Shown here: piece by piece, positions 52,030 to 63,490 of the stretch
How positions within the stretch are numbered: the first letter of the stretch is position 1
Layout of the letters: each line of letters begins with the position of its first letter
Assembly: GCF_039548895.1 (NCBI RefSeq)
Contig: NZ_JBCLVG010000001.1
DNA length: 64,000 nucleotides
Source: Orlajensenia stereocauli
GTDB lineage: Bacteria > Actinomycetota > Actinomycetes > Actinomycetales > Microbacteriaceae
Reading direction: 5' to 3' (one strand)
The notes under the pieces: generated by a model
What the model was told of the DNA's origin: nothing
The model's database searches: none
Seen by the model: the letters and a program-made list of their open reading frames with translations, nothing else
Made by a program: the position numbers and the translations under genes

Positions 52030-53154
52030 TCAGGCCGCGTCGAATCCCGCACTGATCTGCTCGATGAGCTCGTCGCGGTCCTCGAGGGGGAGGAACGCGG
52101 CGGAGGCGGCATTGAGCTGGAAGACCTCGAAGTCGTCGAGGTCGTAGGAGAATGCATCCGCCAGCAGCGCGAGTTCGCGGCTGATGGTGGTGCTGCTCAT
52201 GAGGCGGTTGTCGGTGTTGACGGTCACCCGGAAGTCGAGCTGGTAGAGCAGGTCGAACGGGTGGTCGACGAGCTCGTCGCCCCAGACCGCGATGGCGCCG
52301 GTCTGCAGGTTGGAGGACGGCGACAGCTCGAGGGCGATCTCACGGTCGCGCACCCACTGGGCGACGGGGCCGAGGGTCACGTAGGTGTTGTCGTCGTCCT
52401 CGCGCTCGATCGAGATGTCCTCGGCGAGACGCACGCCGTGGCCGAGGCGCAGCGCTCGTCCGTCGAAGAGCGCCCCGCGGATGCTGTCGATGCCGTCGGC
52501 TTCGCCGGCGTGCACGGTGACGGGCAGGAACTCCTTGGCGAGGTAATCGAAGGCGCTGAGGTGGTTGCGGGCCGGGAAGCCCAGCTCCGCCCCGGCGATG
52601 TCGAACCCGGCGACTCCGCGGTCGCGGTGGCGCACGGCCAGCTCGGCGATCTCGAGGCCGCGGTTCGCGTGGCGCATGGCCGTGACGAGCTGTCCGATGC
52701 GGATGCCGTTGCCCGTGCCCGAGGCCACGTCGTCGATGCCTGCCTCGATGCCGGCCTGCACGGCTTCGACGGCCTGATCGAGGGTGAGGCCGCGAGCGAG
52801 GTGCTGCTCGGGAGCCCAGCGGATCTCGCCGTAGATGACGCCGTCGGCAGCCAGGTCCTGCACGAACTCGCGAGCGACCCTCTCGAGGCCCTCAGTGGTC
52901 TGCATGACGGCAGTCGTGACGTCGAATGTCTTGAGGTACTCCACGAGGGACCCGGAGTCGGCCTGGTCGGCGAACCAGGTCGCCAGCGCCGCGGAATCGG
53001 TCTCGGGCACGTCGAGGCCGATGGCATCGGCCAGTTCGATGATCGTCTGAGGGCGCAGTCCGCCGTCGAGGTGGTCGTGCAGGGAGACCTTGGGCAGCGA
53101 GTTGATGCTCGTGCCACCGCCAGGCAACAGGTAGTCCGTCGGAATCGTGTTCAC
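52030..53154 (-). CDS. add: Adenosine deaminase
   Basis: 374 residues. The zinc ligands lie in VSLHDHLDGGLRP and VTVHAGEADG, the catalytic His in RLGHGVRLAED, and the last metal Asp in VTVNTDNRLMS, which is the actinobacterial form of the motif. It converts adenosine and deoxyadenosine to the inosine forms, which PNP (48729) can cleave. The GTG start lies 7 nt after a TAGATT -10 box; a GAGGAC just before it is too close for normal ribosome binding, so a leaderless message is likely. It is followed by the PTS genes. Confidence 0.96.
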   Translation of the reverse strand: MNTIPTDYLLPGGGTSINSLPKVSLHDHLDGGLRPQTIIELADAIGLDVPETDSAALATWFADQADSGSLVEYLKTFDVTTAVMQTTEGLERVAREFVQDLAADGVIYGEIRWAPEQHLARGLTLDQAVEAVQAGIEAGIDDVASGTGNGIRIGQLVTAMRHANRGLEIAELAVRHRDRGVAGFDIAGAELGFPARNHLSAFDYLAKEFLPVTVHAGEADGIDSIRGALFDGRALRLGHGVRLAEDISIEREDDDNTYVTLGPVAQWVRDREIALELSPSSNLQTGAIAVWGDELVDHPFDLLYQLDFRVTVNTDNRLMSSTTISRELALLADAFSYDLDDFEVFQLNAASAAFLPLEDRDELIEQISAGFDAA

Positions 53155-53161
53155 GTCCTCA

Positions 53162-53167
53162 AATCTA
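53162..53167 (-). promoter_or_regulatory. Leaderless promoter -10 box (TAGATT) for add
   Basis: On the minus strand TAGATT ends 7 nt before the add GTG. It would let add and the PTS pair be transcribed separately from deoA, 111 bp upstream. Confidence 0.45.
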
Positions 53168-53265
53168 CCGGTGCGACCGGGCAGCCGTGGGCGCTGATTT
53201 GTTGCGCGTCGGCCGGGTCCGCTTCGACAGCGCGCTGCGCGGGCCTCAGCGAGCGGGAGAGCGCC

Positions 53266-54564
<1,299 letters not shown>

Positions 54565-54664
54565 GGGGTCCTTCTTTCAGTTGCGTGGAATCGCTGCTGC
54601 ACACCCTGCCGTGATGCTCGGCATCAGGTCGGTCGTCGGCGTGCGGCTCCCGTCGGAGGGGCTC

Positions 54665-55087
54665 TCAGCCCCGGTACTCGGCGAGCTGGCGCGGGCCGAA
54701 GGCATCCGGCAGCACCTCGTCGATGGTGCGGATGCCCGAGACGGTCTCGAGCAGCATGCCCTCGGTGGAGTGCTCGTAGAGCAGCTGGCGGCAGCGGCCG
54801 CATGGCATGAGGGTGTCGCCGTTGCCGTCGACGCAGGCGAAGGCGACGAGCCTGCCGCCGCCCGACATGAACAGGCCGGAGACCAGGGTGCACTCGGCGC
54901 ACAGCGTGACACCGTATGAGGCGTTCTCCACGTTGCAGCCCGACACGATGCGGCCGTCGTCGACGAGGGCGGCGGCGCCGACGGGGAACTCCGAGTAGGG
55001 CACGTAGGCCTTGCCCATGGCCTCGATCGCGGCGGTGCGCAGGGCTGCCCAGTCGATCTCGGGAACGGATGCTGTTGGCTCGGTCAT
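54665..55087 (-). CDS. cdd: Cytidine deaminase
   Basis: 140 residues, homotetrameric type. The active-site loop is SGCNVENASYGVTLCAECT with zinc ligand Cys63 and catalytic Glu65; the other ligands Cys96 and Cys99 are in MPCGRCRQLL. YVPYSEFPVGAA is the substrate-binding start. It turns cytidine and deoxycytidine into uridine forms. The ATG overlaps the permease stop (ATGA), so importer and deaminase are translated together. M. tuberculosis has add-deoA-cdd in the same order. Confidence 0.96.
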   Translation of the reverse strand: MTEPTASVPEIDWAALRTAAIEAMGKAYVPYSEFPVGAAALVDDGRIVSGCNVENASYGVTLCAECTLVSGLFMSGGGRLVAFACVDGNGDTLMPCGRCRQLLYEHSTEGMLLETVSGIRTIDEVLPDAFGPRQLAEYRG

Positions 55088-56378
55088 GATTTCACGTATG
55101 GCTTTCCTGATGCCGCCGGCGGTCTCACTTTTCCGACGAGGCCGGCCACGGCGAAGATCGTGACGACGTACGGAAGCATGAGCATGAACTCGCTCGGAAC
55201 CGGCGATCCGATCACGCTGAGGGTGTTCTGCAGGTTCGACGCGAAGCCGAACAGCAGGGCGGCGAGTGTGGCCTTGATGGGGTCCCACTGGCCGAAGATC
55301 ACGGCGGCGAGGGCGATGTAGCCGGCTCCGGCCGTCATCTCCTTGTTGAAGGCGATGCCGGTTCCGATGGTGAAGAACGTTCCGCCGAGGCCGGCGATGG
55401 CACCGGCCAGCGCGACGTTCCAGAACCGGGTCTTGTTGACCTTGATGCCGACGGTGTCTGCGGCCTGGGGGTGCTCGCCCACGGCGCGGAGGCGGAGGCC
55501 CCACTTGGTGTGGAACAGCCCGACGTACACGGCCGCGACGGCCACGTACATGATGTAGACGATGATCGTCTGCTTGAACAGCACCGGTCCGATGATCGGG
55601 ATGTCGCCGAGCAGCGGGATCGGCAGGCGCTCGAAGCGCGGCGGGGCGTTCAGCACGGCGGCGTTCGGCACCAGCACCTGCGAGTAGAAGAAGCTGGTGA
55701 GGCCGACGACGAGCACGTTGAGCACGACACCGACGATGACCTGGTCGACGAGGTACCTGATCGCGAACACGGCGAGCACCATGGCCACCAGCACACCGGC
55801 GACCATCGCTGCGATGACTCCCAGCCAGAGGTTACCGGTGACCGACGCCACGACAGCGGCAGTGAAGGCTCCGGCGAGGAGCTGGCTCTCGATGGCGATG
55901 TTGACGACGCCGACGCGCTCACCGATGACACCGGCCAGGGAGCCGTAGATGAGGGGAACCGCGAGGCTGAGCGAGCCGAACAGCAGCCCGATCATCGGCA
56001 GCGATGAACCGGTGGCGGCCCAGGTGAGGAAGCCGAACATGAACAGCACGGCGAAGATCACGATGAGCCAGAGCGGGACCCTTCTCTGCGCGCGCACCAT
56101 GGCGGCACTCACGATGGTCACCACGGCGAGGAGGATGGCGACGACCCACACGGTGGGAGCCGATGGCACGACGACCTCGGGGAGCTGGATGGCATCCGCC
56201 GGGCTCGACAGCCTGAACGTGGTGTCACCGGGACGGGCGCCGAAGATGGCCAGCGCGAACATGGCCAGGGTGAAGACGAGGAACGCGACCGGCGCCTTCC
56301 AGCTGGTGATGACTGTCTTGGCGAGCACGACGACCGGAGCCGGCATCGGTGCTGGTGCGGTGTTCTCGGTGGTGGTGC

Positions 56379-56382
<4 letters not shown>
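55084..56382 (-). CDS. Nucleoside-type ABC transporter permease (second permease)
   Basis: 432 residues from a GTG overlapping the first permease stop. The N-terminal 100 residues carry three membrane segments. The conserved BPD_transp_2 core follows: GSLAGVIGERVGVVNIAIESQLLAGAF is present across two stretches, then VVLNVLVVGLTSFFYSQVL, LRAVGEHPQAADTVGI and LAGAIAGLGGTFFTIG. This is the layout of permeases for BMP-dependent nucleoside uptake (NupQ, YufQ). It forms a heterodimer with the gene product at 56379. Coupling to cdd downstream supports nucleosides as substrate. Confidence 0.93.
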
Positions 56383-57670
<1,288 letters not shown>

Positions 57671-57674
<4 letters not shown>

Positions 57675-59191
57675 GCGGCGACTCCTTCTGAGGTCGGGGC
57701 CTCTCCGGCCATCATGAGGCCGAGGACATCGCGGGGTGTGTTGCCCGGCACGATGCCGACGATGCGGCCGCGGTACATGACCATGATGCGATCGGCGAGG
57801 GCTGCGACCTCGTCGAGCTCGGTCGACACGACGATCACGGGAACACCGGAGTCGCGCGTCTCGACGATGCGCTTGTGGATGAACTCGATCGATCCGACGT
57901 CGACGCCACGCGTCGGCTGGGCTGCGACGAAGAGCGTGAGGTCACGACTCAGCTCACGGGCGAGCACGACCTTCTGCTGGTTGCCACCGGAGAGACGGCC
58001 CACCTTGGTCTCGATGCTCGGCGTGCGCACATCGAACTCGGCGACCTTCTCCCTGGCGAAATCGGCGCGATAACCGAGCTGCAACGTCGCGGCCCTGACG
58101 AAGGGCTTACCCGTCGACCTGTCGAGCATGAGGTTCTCGGCGATGGTGAACTCACCGACCAGGCCGTCCTCGTTGCGGTCCTCGGGAACGAACCCGACAC
58201 CGGCGTCGAGGATCTTCCTGACGCTCGCACCCGTCAGCTCTCGACCGTCGAGGCTGATGCGGCCGGTGACGCGCGGCTGCAGCCCGACGAGAGCCTCCGT
58301 GAGCTCGGTCTGGCCGTTGCCCTGCACGCCGGCGATGGCGAGGATCTCGCCGCGGCGAACCGAGAAGCTCACGTCGTTCACGACCAGCTGGCCGATGTGG
58401 TCGACGACGGTGAGGTTCTCGACGACGAGGGCCTCCTCGCCGAGGGTGGGCTCCTCCTTGTGCACCGTCAGCTCGACGGCGCGGCCGACCATGAGCGAGG
58501 CGAGCTCGGCGTTCGTCGCCGTGGGCTGGGCCTCGCCGACGACCTTGCCGAGCCGCATGACCGTGATGCGGTCGGCGACCTCGCGCACCTCGCGCAGCTT
58601 GTGGGTGATGAAGACGATGGCGGTTCCGGCGTCGCGGAGCTGCCGCATGATCTGCATCAGCTCATCGGTCTCCTGCGGGGTGAGCACGGCCGTCGGCTCG
58701 TCGAAGACGAGCACGCGGGCGTCGCGGGAGAGCGCCTTGATGATCTCGACGCGCTGCTGCACACCGACGGGGAGCTCATCGACGAGGGCATCGGGATCGA
58801 CGTCGAACCCGAAGCGCTCGGAGATCTCCTTCACCTTGGCGCGTGCGGCGGGAAGGTCGAGCAGGCCGCCGGCGCGGGTCTGCTCGTGCCCGAGCATGAC
58901 GTTCTCAGCCACCGTGAAGACCGGGATGAGCATGAAGTGCTGGTGCACCATGCCGATTCCGGCCGCCATGGCGTCGCCTGGACCCGCGAAGTGCTGCACG
59001 GCGTCGTCGAGGAGGATCTCGCCGCCGTCGGCCTGATACAGGCCGTAGAGCACGTTCATGAGGGTGGACTTGCCTGCACCGTTCTCACCGAGGAGACAGT
59101 GGATCTCCCCGGGTTCGACGGTGAGATCGATGTGGTCATTGGCGACCAGGGCACCGAATGTCTTCGTGATGCCGCGAAGTTCGAGCTTCAT
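57671..59191 (-). CDS. Nucleoside-type ABC transporter ATPase (two ATPase domains in tandem)
   Basis: 506 residues. Domain 1 has Walker A GENGAGKSTLMN and a Q-loop MVHQHFMLIPVFTVAENVMLG, with Walker B VLVFDEPTAVL. Domain 2 (from about 255) has the degenerate nucleotide loop GVQGNGQTELTEALVG, the signature LSGGNQQKVVLARELS and QPTRGVDVGSI. This tandem type (NupO/RbsA-like) powers BMP-dependent nucleoside or simple-sugar import. It is the first gene of the overlapping transporter set and is separated from the binding-protein gene by a 161-bp gap with a strong hairpin. Confidence 0.95.
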
Positions 59192-59304
59192 GCTCCCGAT
59201 CCTAGTTATTCACGTGATTCCGCGCCCCTGCGTGCGCAAAGGTGGGCAGACCTTCGGGGCGGATGCTCAGATGTTGCAGATGCTGCGCAGAAGCGCGGCA
59301 TGCA

Positions 59305-59338
59305 GAAGGGGAGGTCGGCTCTCGCCGGCCTCCCCTTC
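59305..59338 (-). terminator. Strong hairpin between the binding-protein gene and the ABC ATPase
   Basis: GAAGGGGAGG and CCTCCCCTTC pair perfectly and the stem continues inward (TCGGC with GCCGG, one G-U) to a TCTC loop, about 15-17 bp in all, 15 bp after the BMP-protein stop. No U-tract. It probably terminates part of the transcription so that the binding protein is made in excess over the transporter. The outer stem resembles the hairpin at 39668-39702. Confidence 0.65.
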
Positions 59339-59352
59339 CGTCGGAGACTGTC

Positions 59353-60450
59353 TTAGCCTGCGAGGTAGGACTTGACGGGGATCGAGCCGTCGATGATGCC
59401 GGCCTTGATCGTGTCGAGCTCACCCTGGAGGGTCGGTGCGACCTTGTCCTCGAAGGAGTGGAACGGCGCGATGCCGACGCCCTCGTTCTCGAGTGTTCCG
59501 ACGAACGGGGTCGGGTCGAACTCGCCGTTGCCGGCCGCGAGGACGGCGTCGTACGTTCCGACGTCGATGCCCTTGAGGATCGAGGTCAGCATGAGGTCGG
59601 CCACGTCGGGCGCGGTGACGGTGAAGTCTGCGTCGACACCGATCATGGCGATGTCACGACCGGCGTCCTTGATGGCGGCCGCAGCGCTCTGGTAGATCGG
59701 TCCACCGACGGGCAGGAGCACGTCGACGTTCTGGTCGATGAGGCCCTGAGCCGTCTGGCGAGCGGTGTCGTTGGCCTCGAAGCCACCGGTGAAGAGGCCG
59801 TCGGTGCCGTCCCAGCCGAGAACCTTGACTGCGGTTCCCTTCTCGGTGTTGTGGTACTCGACGCCCTGCTTGAAGCCGTCCATGAAGATGGAGACTGTCG
59901 GGAAGTTCATTCCACCGAAGGTGCCGACGACGCCGGTCTTCGAGTAGTCGGCTGCTGCATAGCCGGCGAGGAATGCCGCCTGGGCGGTGTCGAACAGGAT
60001 CGGCTTGATGTTGTCGGCGTCTGCCTTGCCGTCGAAGTCGGCGTCAGCCGCGTCGTCGATGATCGTGTAGTCGACCTCGGGGTTGGCCGTGGCCGACTCG
60101 ATGGTGGCAGCCGAGAGCGCGAAGCCGACCGTGACGATGACGTTGCAGCCCTGGTCGACGAGGTTCGTCAGGTTGGGAGCGAAGTCGGTCTCAGCGTCGG
60201 ACTGCACCTTGATCGGCTCGACGCCGAGCTCCTTGGCTGCCTTCTCGAGACCCTCGGATCCGAGCTGGTTGAACGACTTGTCGTCGAATCCACCGGAGTC
60301 GGAGACCATGCAGGGCACGAAGTCGGATGCTGCTGCGCCACCAGACGACTCTCCGCCTTCTTCGGGCGCCGAGGCGCAGCCGGCCAGCAGGAGCGCTGCG
60401 CTGAGCGCGGCAAGTCCGCCGATGGCGGCCTTGCGGGTAGTGATCGTCAA
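59353..60450 (-). CDS. BMP-family nucleoside-binding lipoprotein
   Basis: 365 residues from a TTG at 60450 with GGAGG 5 bp upstream. A lipoprotein signal (AALSAALLLAGC, lipid Cys25) is followed by a low-complexity linker. The BMP/PBP1 fold follows: CMVSDSGGFDDKSFNQLGSEG, VTVGFALSAATIES, YTIIDDAADADFDG and VLLPVGGPIYQSAAAAIKDAG. Members such as Med/PnrA/TmpC bind purine nucleosides. It delivers substrate to the transporter encoded downstream. The promoter region upstream (60500-60545) is AT-rich and holds a palindrome. Confidence 0.94.
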   Translation of the reverse strand: MTITTRKAAIGGLAALSAALLLAGCASAPEEGGESSGGAAASDFVPCMVSDSGGFDDKSFNQLGSEGLEKAAKELGVEPIKVQSDAETDFAPNLTNLVDQGCNVIVTVGFALSAATIESATANPEVDYTIIDDAADADFDGKADADNIKPILFDTAQAAFLAGYAAADYSKTGVVGTFGGMNFPTVSIFMDGFKQGVEYHNTEKGTAVKVLGWDGTDGLFTGGFEANDTARQTAQGLIDQNVDVLLPVGGPIYQSAAAAIKDAGRDIAMIGVDADFTVTAPDVADLMLTSILKGIDVGTYDAVLAAGNGEFDPTPFVGTLENEGVGIAPFHSFEDKVAPTLQGELDTIKAGIIDGSIPVKSYLAG

Positions 60451-60522
60451 GATGACCTCCAAGATTGCAGGCCCACAGGGATGGATGGGCCGGGATGTGC
60501 AATCACGTTACCGAATATTTCC

Positions 60523-60538
60523 TTGCTCAAAAGAGCAA
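60523..60538. promoter_or_regulatory. Perfect inverted repeat in AT-rich upstream region of the BMP lipoprotein gene
   Basis: TTGCTC and GAGCAA (6 bp each) flank AAAA, about 73 bp upstream of the TTG start of the gene at 59353. No T-run follows on either strand, so an operator (for example for a nucleoside-responsive repressor) is more likely than a terminator. Confidence 0.35.
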
Positions 60539-60636
60539 AAGGGGTGCGCGCGCGAATGGTTATGAATCTGCGACCCGGGGCGCATCCGACGAAACGAACT
60601 CGCAACAAAACTGCGTGAAGACGGGGCTCCGGCGTA

Positions 60637-61704
60637 CTATTCCGGCGTGCTCGGCGACGTGACGACGACGGACCCGTCGACGATCTTCGCCTTCAGCGCG
60701 TCGAGCTCATCCGACAGTTCCTGCGGAACCGAGGAGGCGAGGTCGTGGAAGGGGGCGAGGCCCACTCCCCCGTTCTCGAGGGTGCCGATGAACGGGGCGG
60801 GGTCGAAGGTGCCCGCTGCGTCATCGGTGACGATCTGCGCCACGGCGTCCTCGGTGTTCTTCAGGACGCTGGTCAGGAGCACGGGGTGGTACTTCGCCGG
60901 CAGGGTGTCGAAGCCGTCGTTGTCCACCCAGATGACCGAGACGCCGGGGTTCTCCAGCGCGGCGGCTGCCGACCCCTCTCCGACCTGGCCGGCGACGGGC
61001 AGGATCACGTCTGCACCCTGGTCGATGAGGCTCTCGGTGAGGGTCTTGCCCTTGTTGATGTCCTCGAAGTCGCCGGTGAAGGTGCCGTCCTGCTTGACCT
61101 TGTCCCAGCCGAGCGCGACCACCTGCGTGCCGTGAGCGGCATTGTAGGCAGCGACGCCGTCGACGAAACCGTCCATGAACAGGGTCACCGGCGGCTGGTT
61201 GCCGCCGCCGAATGTCGCGACCTTGCCCGTCTTCGAGACGCCGGCTGCGAGGTACCCGGCGAGGTAGCTGGCCTGGGCGGTGTCGAAGATGACCGGCTTC
61301 ACGTTGGGTGCGTCGACGACCTCGTCGACGATGGAGAAGTGCACGTCGGGGTTCGCGGCGGCTGCCGAGGTCGTGGCATCCGCCAGCTCGTAGCCGACGG
61401 TGAGCACGAACTGGCAGCCCGAGTCGACGGCCTGCTGCACGTTCGGCGCGAGGTCGGTCTCCCCGGTCGAGACCAGGGCCTGCACCTCGATGCCGGCATC
61501 CTTCTCCGCCTTCTGCAGGCCCGCCCAGCTGGACTGGTTGAACGACCGGTCCTCGAGGCCGCCGGAGTTCGTCACCATCCGAGCGCAGTAGTCACCGGCG
61601 GCATCGCTCGATGCGCCGTTCGAGCTCGGGGCATCTGCGCAGCCGACGAGGGCTGCGACTGAGATGACGGCGACGACGGATGCTGTGAGCAGTCGGTTTC
61701 CCAT
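60637..61704 (-). CDS. Second BMP-family binding lipoprotein
   Basis: 355 residues, start ATG with GAGGAT 8 bp upstream. The signal peptide ends in VAALVGC (lipid Cys22). The fold matches the neighbouring protein: MVTNSGGLEDRSFNQSSWAG, VLTVGYELADATTSA, FSIVDEVVDAPNVKPVIFDTAQ, ATFGGGNQPPVTLFMDGF and VILPVAGQVGEGSAAAAL. The two paralogues differ clearly in the ligand-site loops, so they probably bind different nucleosides and share one transporter. It follows manC after 39 bp and precedes the other binding-protein gene by 186 bp. Confidence 0.92.
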   Translation of the reverse strand: MGNRLLTASVVAVISVAALVGCADAPSSNGASSDAAGDYCARMVTNSGGLEDRSFNQSSWAGLQKAEKDAGIEVQALVSTGETDLAPNVQQAVDSGCQFVLTVGYELADATTSAAAANPDVHFSIVDEVVDAPNVKPVIFDTAQASYLAGYLAAGVSKTGKVATFGGGNQPPVTLFMDGFVDGVAAYNAAHGTQVVALGWDKVKQDGTFTGDFEDINKGKTLTESLIDQGADVILPVAGQVGEGSAAAALENPGVSVIWVDNDGFDTLPAKYHPVLLTSVLKNTEDAVAQIVTDDAAGTFDPAPFIGTLENGGVGLAPFHDLASSVPQELSDELDALKAKIVDGSVVVTSPSTPE

Positions 61705-61743
61705 GATGGGGATCCTCTCGGGGCTGTGGGGGAACGGATCGCG

Positions 61744-62856
61744 TCAGAGCACGTCGCCACGGCCGGAGAGCCGGAGCGCGTCGACGACGGACTTGACCTT
61801 CTGGGCGTTCGCGCTCGTGGTGACGAGGAGGGCGTCGGGGGTGTCGACCACCACGATGTCCTCGACGCCGATGAGGGCGATTGTGCGGCCGCCCTGGCTC
61901 ACGACGATGCCGCTCGACGAATCGGCGAGCACCCTGGCGTCCGCGCCGAGGATGGCGAGGTCGCGCTTGCGACCACCGGAGTGGATCTTGGCGATCGAGG
62001 CGAAGTCGCCGACGTCGTCCCAGTCGAACTGGGCGGGCACCACGGCGAGCCGCCCGGCGGCTGCTGCCGGCTCGGCCACGGAGTAGTCGATGGCGATCTT
62101 CTCGAGCTTCGGCCAGATGCGATCGACGGCCGGCCCGCGAGTGGCCGGATCGTCCCAGGCGGCTGCCAGCTCGATGAGTCCGGCGTGCAGCTCCGGCTTG
62201 TTGCGGGCGATCTCCTCGAGCAGGCGATCGGCCCGCGCGATGAACATGCCCGCGTTCCAGAGGTGCTTGCCGCCGGCGACGTAGCGCTGGGCCGTCTCCA
62301 GGTCGGGCTTCTCCACGAAGGAGTCGACGATGCTCGCCGACGGTGCTCCGGCGACCTCGAGGGATCCCCCGGTATGGATGTAGCCGAATCCGATGGCCGG
62401 CTCGGTGGGACGGATGCCGATGGTCGCGATGTAGCCAGCGTCAGCCAGGGCCGCAGCCTCCTGGACGGCGTGCCGGAACAGAACCGTGCCCTTGATGACG
62501 TGGTCGGCCGCGAACGACCCGATGATGACGTCGGGTTCTCGCAACGCCAGGATCGCAGCGGCCAGGCCGATCGCCGCCGACGAGTCGCGGGGCTCGCTCT
62601 CGAGCACGACGTTGTGGTCGGCCAGCTCCGGCAGCTGGGCCTCGACCGCTGCGCGGTGGGCACGGCCGGTGACCACCATGATGCGCTCGGTGCCCGAGAT
62701 GGGAGCGAGCCTGTCCCAGGTGTCGCGGAGCAGCGTCTGCCCGGACCCGGTGAGGTCGTGGAGGAACTTGGGCGCATCGGCGCGGGAGAGGGGCCAGAGC
62801 CGGGAACCGATGCCGCCGGCCGGGATGACGCTGTAGAAGCGCTCGATAGCAGTCAT
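61744..62856 (-). CDS. manC: Mannose-1-phosphate guanylyltransferase
   Basis: 370 residues. The nucleotidyltransferase signature is VIPAGGIGSRLWPLSRADAPKF, split by no insert, then VVLESEPRDSSAAIGLAAAI, GSFAADHVI, EKPDLETAQRYV and LWNAGMFIARADRLL. It lacks the C-terminal isomerase domain, so it is the monofunctional type making GDP-mannose from GTP and mannose-1-phosphate. GDP-mannose feeds the gmd genes and mannosyltransferases of the left part. The ATG lies 7 nt after a TAGTCT box, so it is probably leaderless. An upstream TTG at 62901 is less likely. Confidence 0.95.
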   Translation of the reverse strand: MTAIERFYSVIPAGGIGSRLWPLSRADAPKFLHDLTGSGQTLLRDTWDRLAPISGTERIMVVTGRAHRAAVEAQLPELADHNVVLESEPRDSSAAIGLAAAILALREPDVIIGSFAADHVIKGTVLFRHAVQEAAALADAGYIATIGIRPTEPAIGFGYIHTGGSLEVAGAPSASIVDSFVEKPDLETAQRYVAGGKHLWNAGMFIARADRLLEEIARNKPELHAGLIELAAAWDDPATRGPAVDRIWPKLEKIAIDYSVAEPAAAAGRLAVVPAQFDWDDVGDFASIAKIHSGGRKRDLAILGADARVLADSSSGIVVSQGGRTIALIGVEDIVVVDTPDALLVTTSANAQKVKSVVDALRLSGRGDVL

Positions 62857-62863
62857 GCAGCAC

Positions 62864-62869
62864 AGACTA
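62864..62869 (-). promoter_or_regulatory. Leaderless promoter -10 box (TAGTCT) for manC
   Basis: On the minus strand TAGTCT ends 7 nt before the manC ATG. There is no ribosome site between box and start codon. Confidence 0.5.
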
Positions 62870-62945
62870 TCTGCCGCCTCGGTGCGGCCGCGGGTGGGCA
62901 TCCGTCGCGGTCCCGGAAGCGGTCTCTCGACGTCGAGATACTTAG

Positions 62946-62962
62946 GTTCCCCTTACGGGAAC
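62946..62962. promoter_or_regulatory. Inverted repeat over the likely -35 region of the sdh promoter
   Basis: GTTCCC and GGGAAC pair around CTTAC. The repeat ends 18 bp before a TAGACT -10 box, so it covers the -35 position and could be an operator. Confidence 0.35.
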
Positions 62963-62980
62963 TGGGCGAAATGAAGGGAA

Positions 62981-62986
62981 TAGACT
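62981..62986 (+). promoter_or_regulatory. Candidate -10 box (TAGACT) for the sdhCDA operon
   Basis: TAGACT lies 74 bp upstream of the sdhC ATG, giving a leader of about 65 nt that ends with an AGGGAGGG ribosome site. Confidence 0.4.
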
Positions 62987-63059
62987 TGGGCTCACGCTCG
63001 TCGAGCGGTTCCGGCCGGTGGTTCTCTCGGCCGTCAGACACAGCCAGGGAGGGTTGTTC

Positions 63060-63479
63060 ATGCCTCAGGTCACGGCAGGAACCCTGACAGCAGACACCAA
63101 GCGCGCATCCCGTCCGGGAGGAACCCTCTACAGGGGCCGCGAGGGCATGTGGTCATGGGTTCTGCATCGCATCACCGGCGTCGCCATCTTCTTCTTCCTG
63201 CTGGTGCATGTCCTCGACACCGCACTCATCCGCGTCAGCCCCGAGGCGTACAACGCCGTCATCAGCACCTACCAGACGCCCATCATGGGCCTCGGCGAGG
63301 TGGCCCTGGTCGGCGCGATCGTCTTCCACGCGTTCAACGGCATCCGCATCATCCTGATCGACTTCTGGTCGAAGGGCGTGCGGTACCAGAAGGTCATGTT
63401 CTACGTCGTGATCGGACTGTGGGTCGTCACGATGCTGGGCTTCACTCCCCGCCACCTGATGAACGTCTTCGGACACTAG
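63060..63479 (+). CDS. sdhC: Succinate dehydrogenase cytochrome b556 subunit
   Basis: 139 residues from an ATG with AGGGAGGG upstream. WSWVLHRITGVAIFFFLLVHVLDTAL is seen over two stretches: H-R-x-T-G is the SdhC signature and the second His in FLLVHVLD is the heme ligand position. Three membrane helices follow (GEVALVGAIVFHAFNGIRIIL and MFYVVIGLWVVTMLGF are two). It anchors the flavoprotein and iron-sulfur subunits and reduces the quinone. The sdhD gene follows after 11 bp. Confidence 0.95.
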   Translation: MPQVTAGTLTADTKRASRPGGTLYRGREGMWSWVLHRITGVAIFFFLLVHVLDTALIRVSPEAYNAVISTYQTPIMGLGEVALVGAIVFHAFNGIRIILIDFWSKGVRYQKVMFYVVIGLWVVTMLGFTPRHLMNVFGH

Positions 63480-63490
63480 GAGGGACTGAC

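Noticed and set aside
62941..62960. DtxR/IdeR iron box before sdhC
   Set aside because: Only the first half (TTAGGTT) resembles the box; the other half does not match, and the better symmetry is GTTCCC/GGGAAC.
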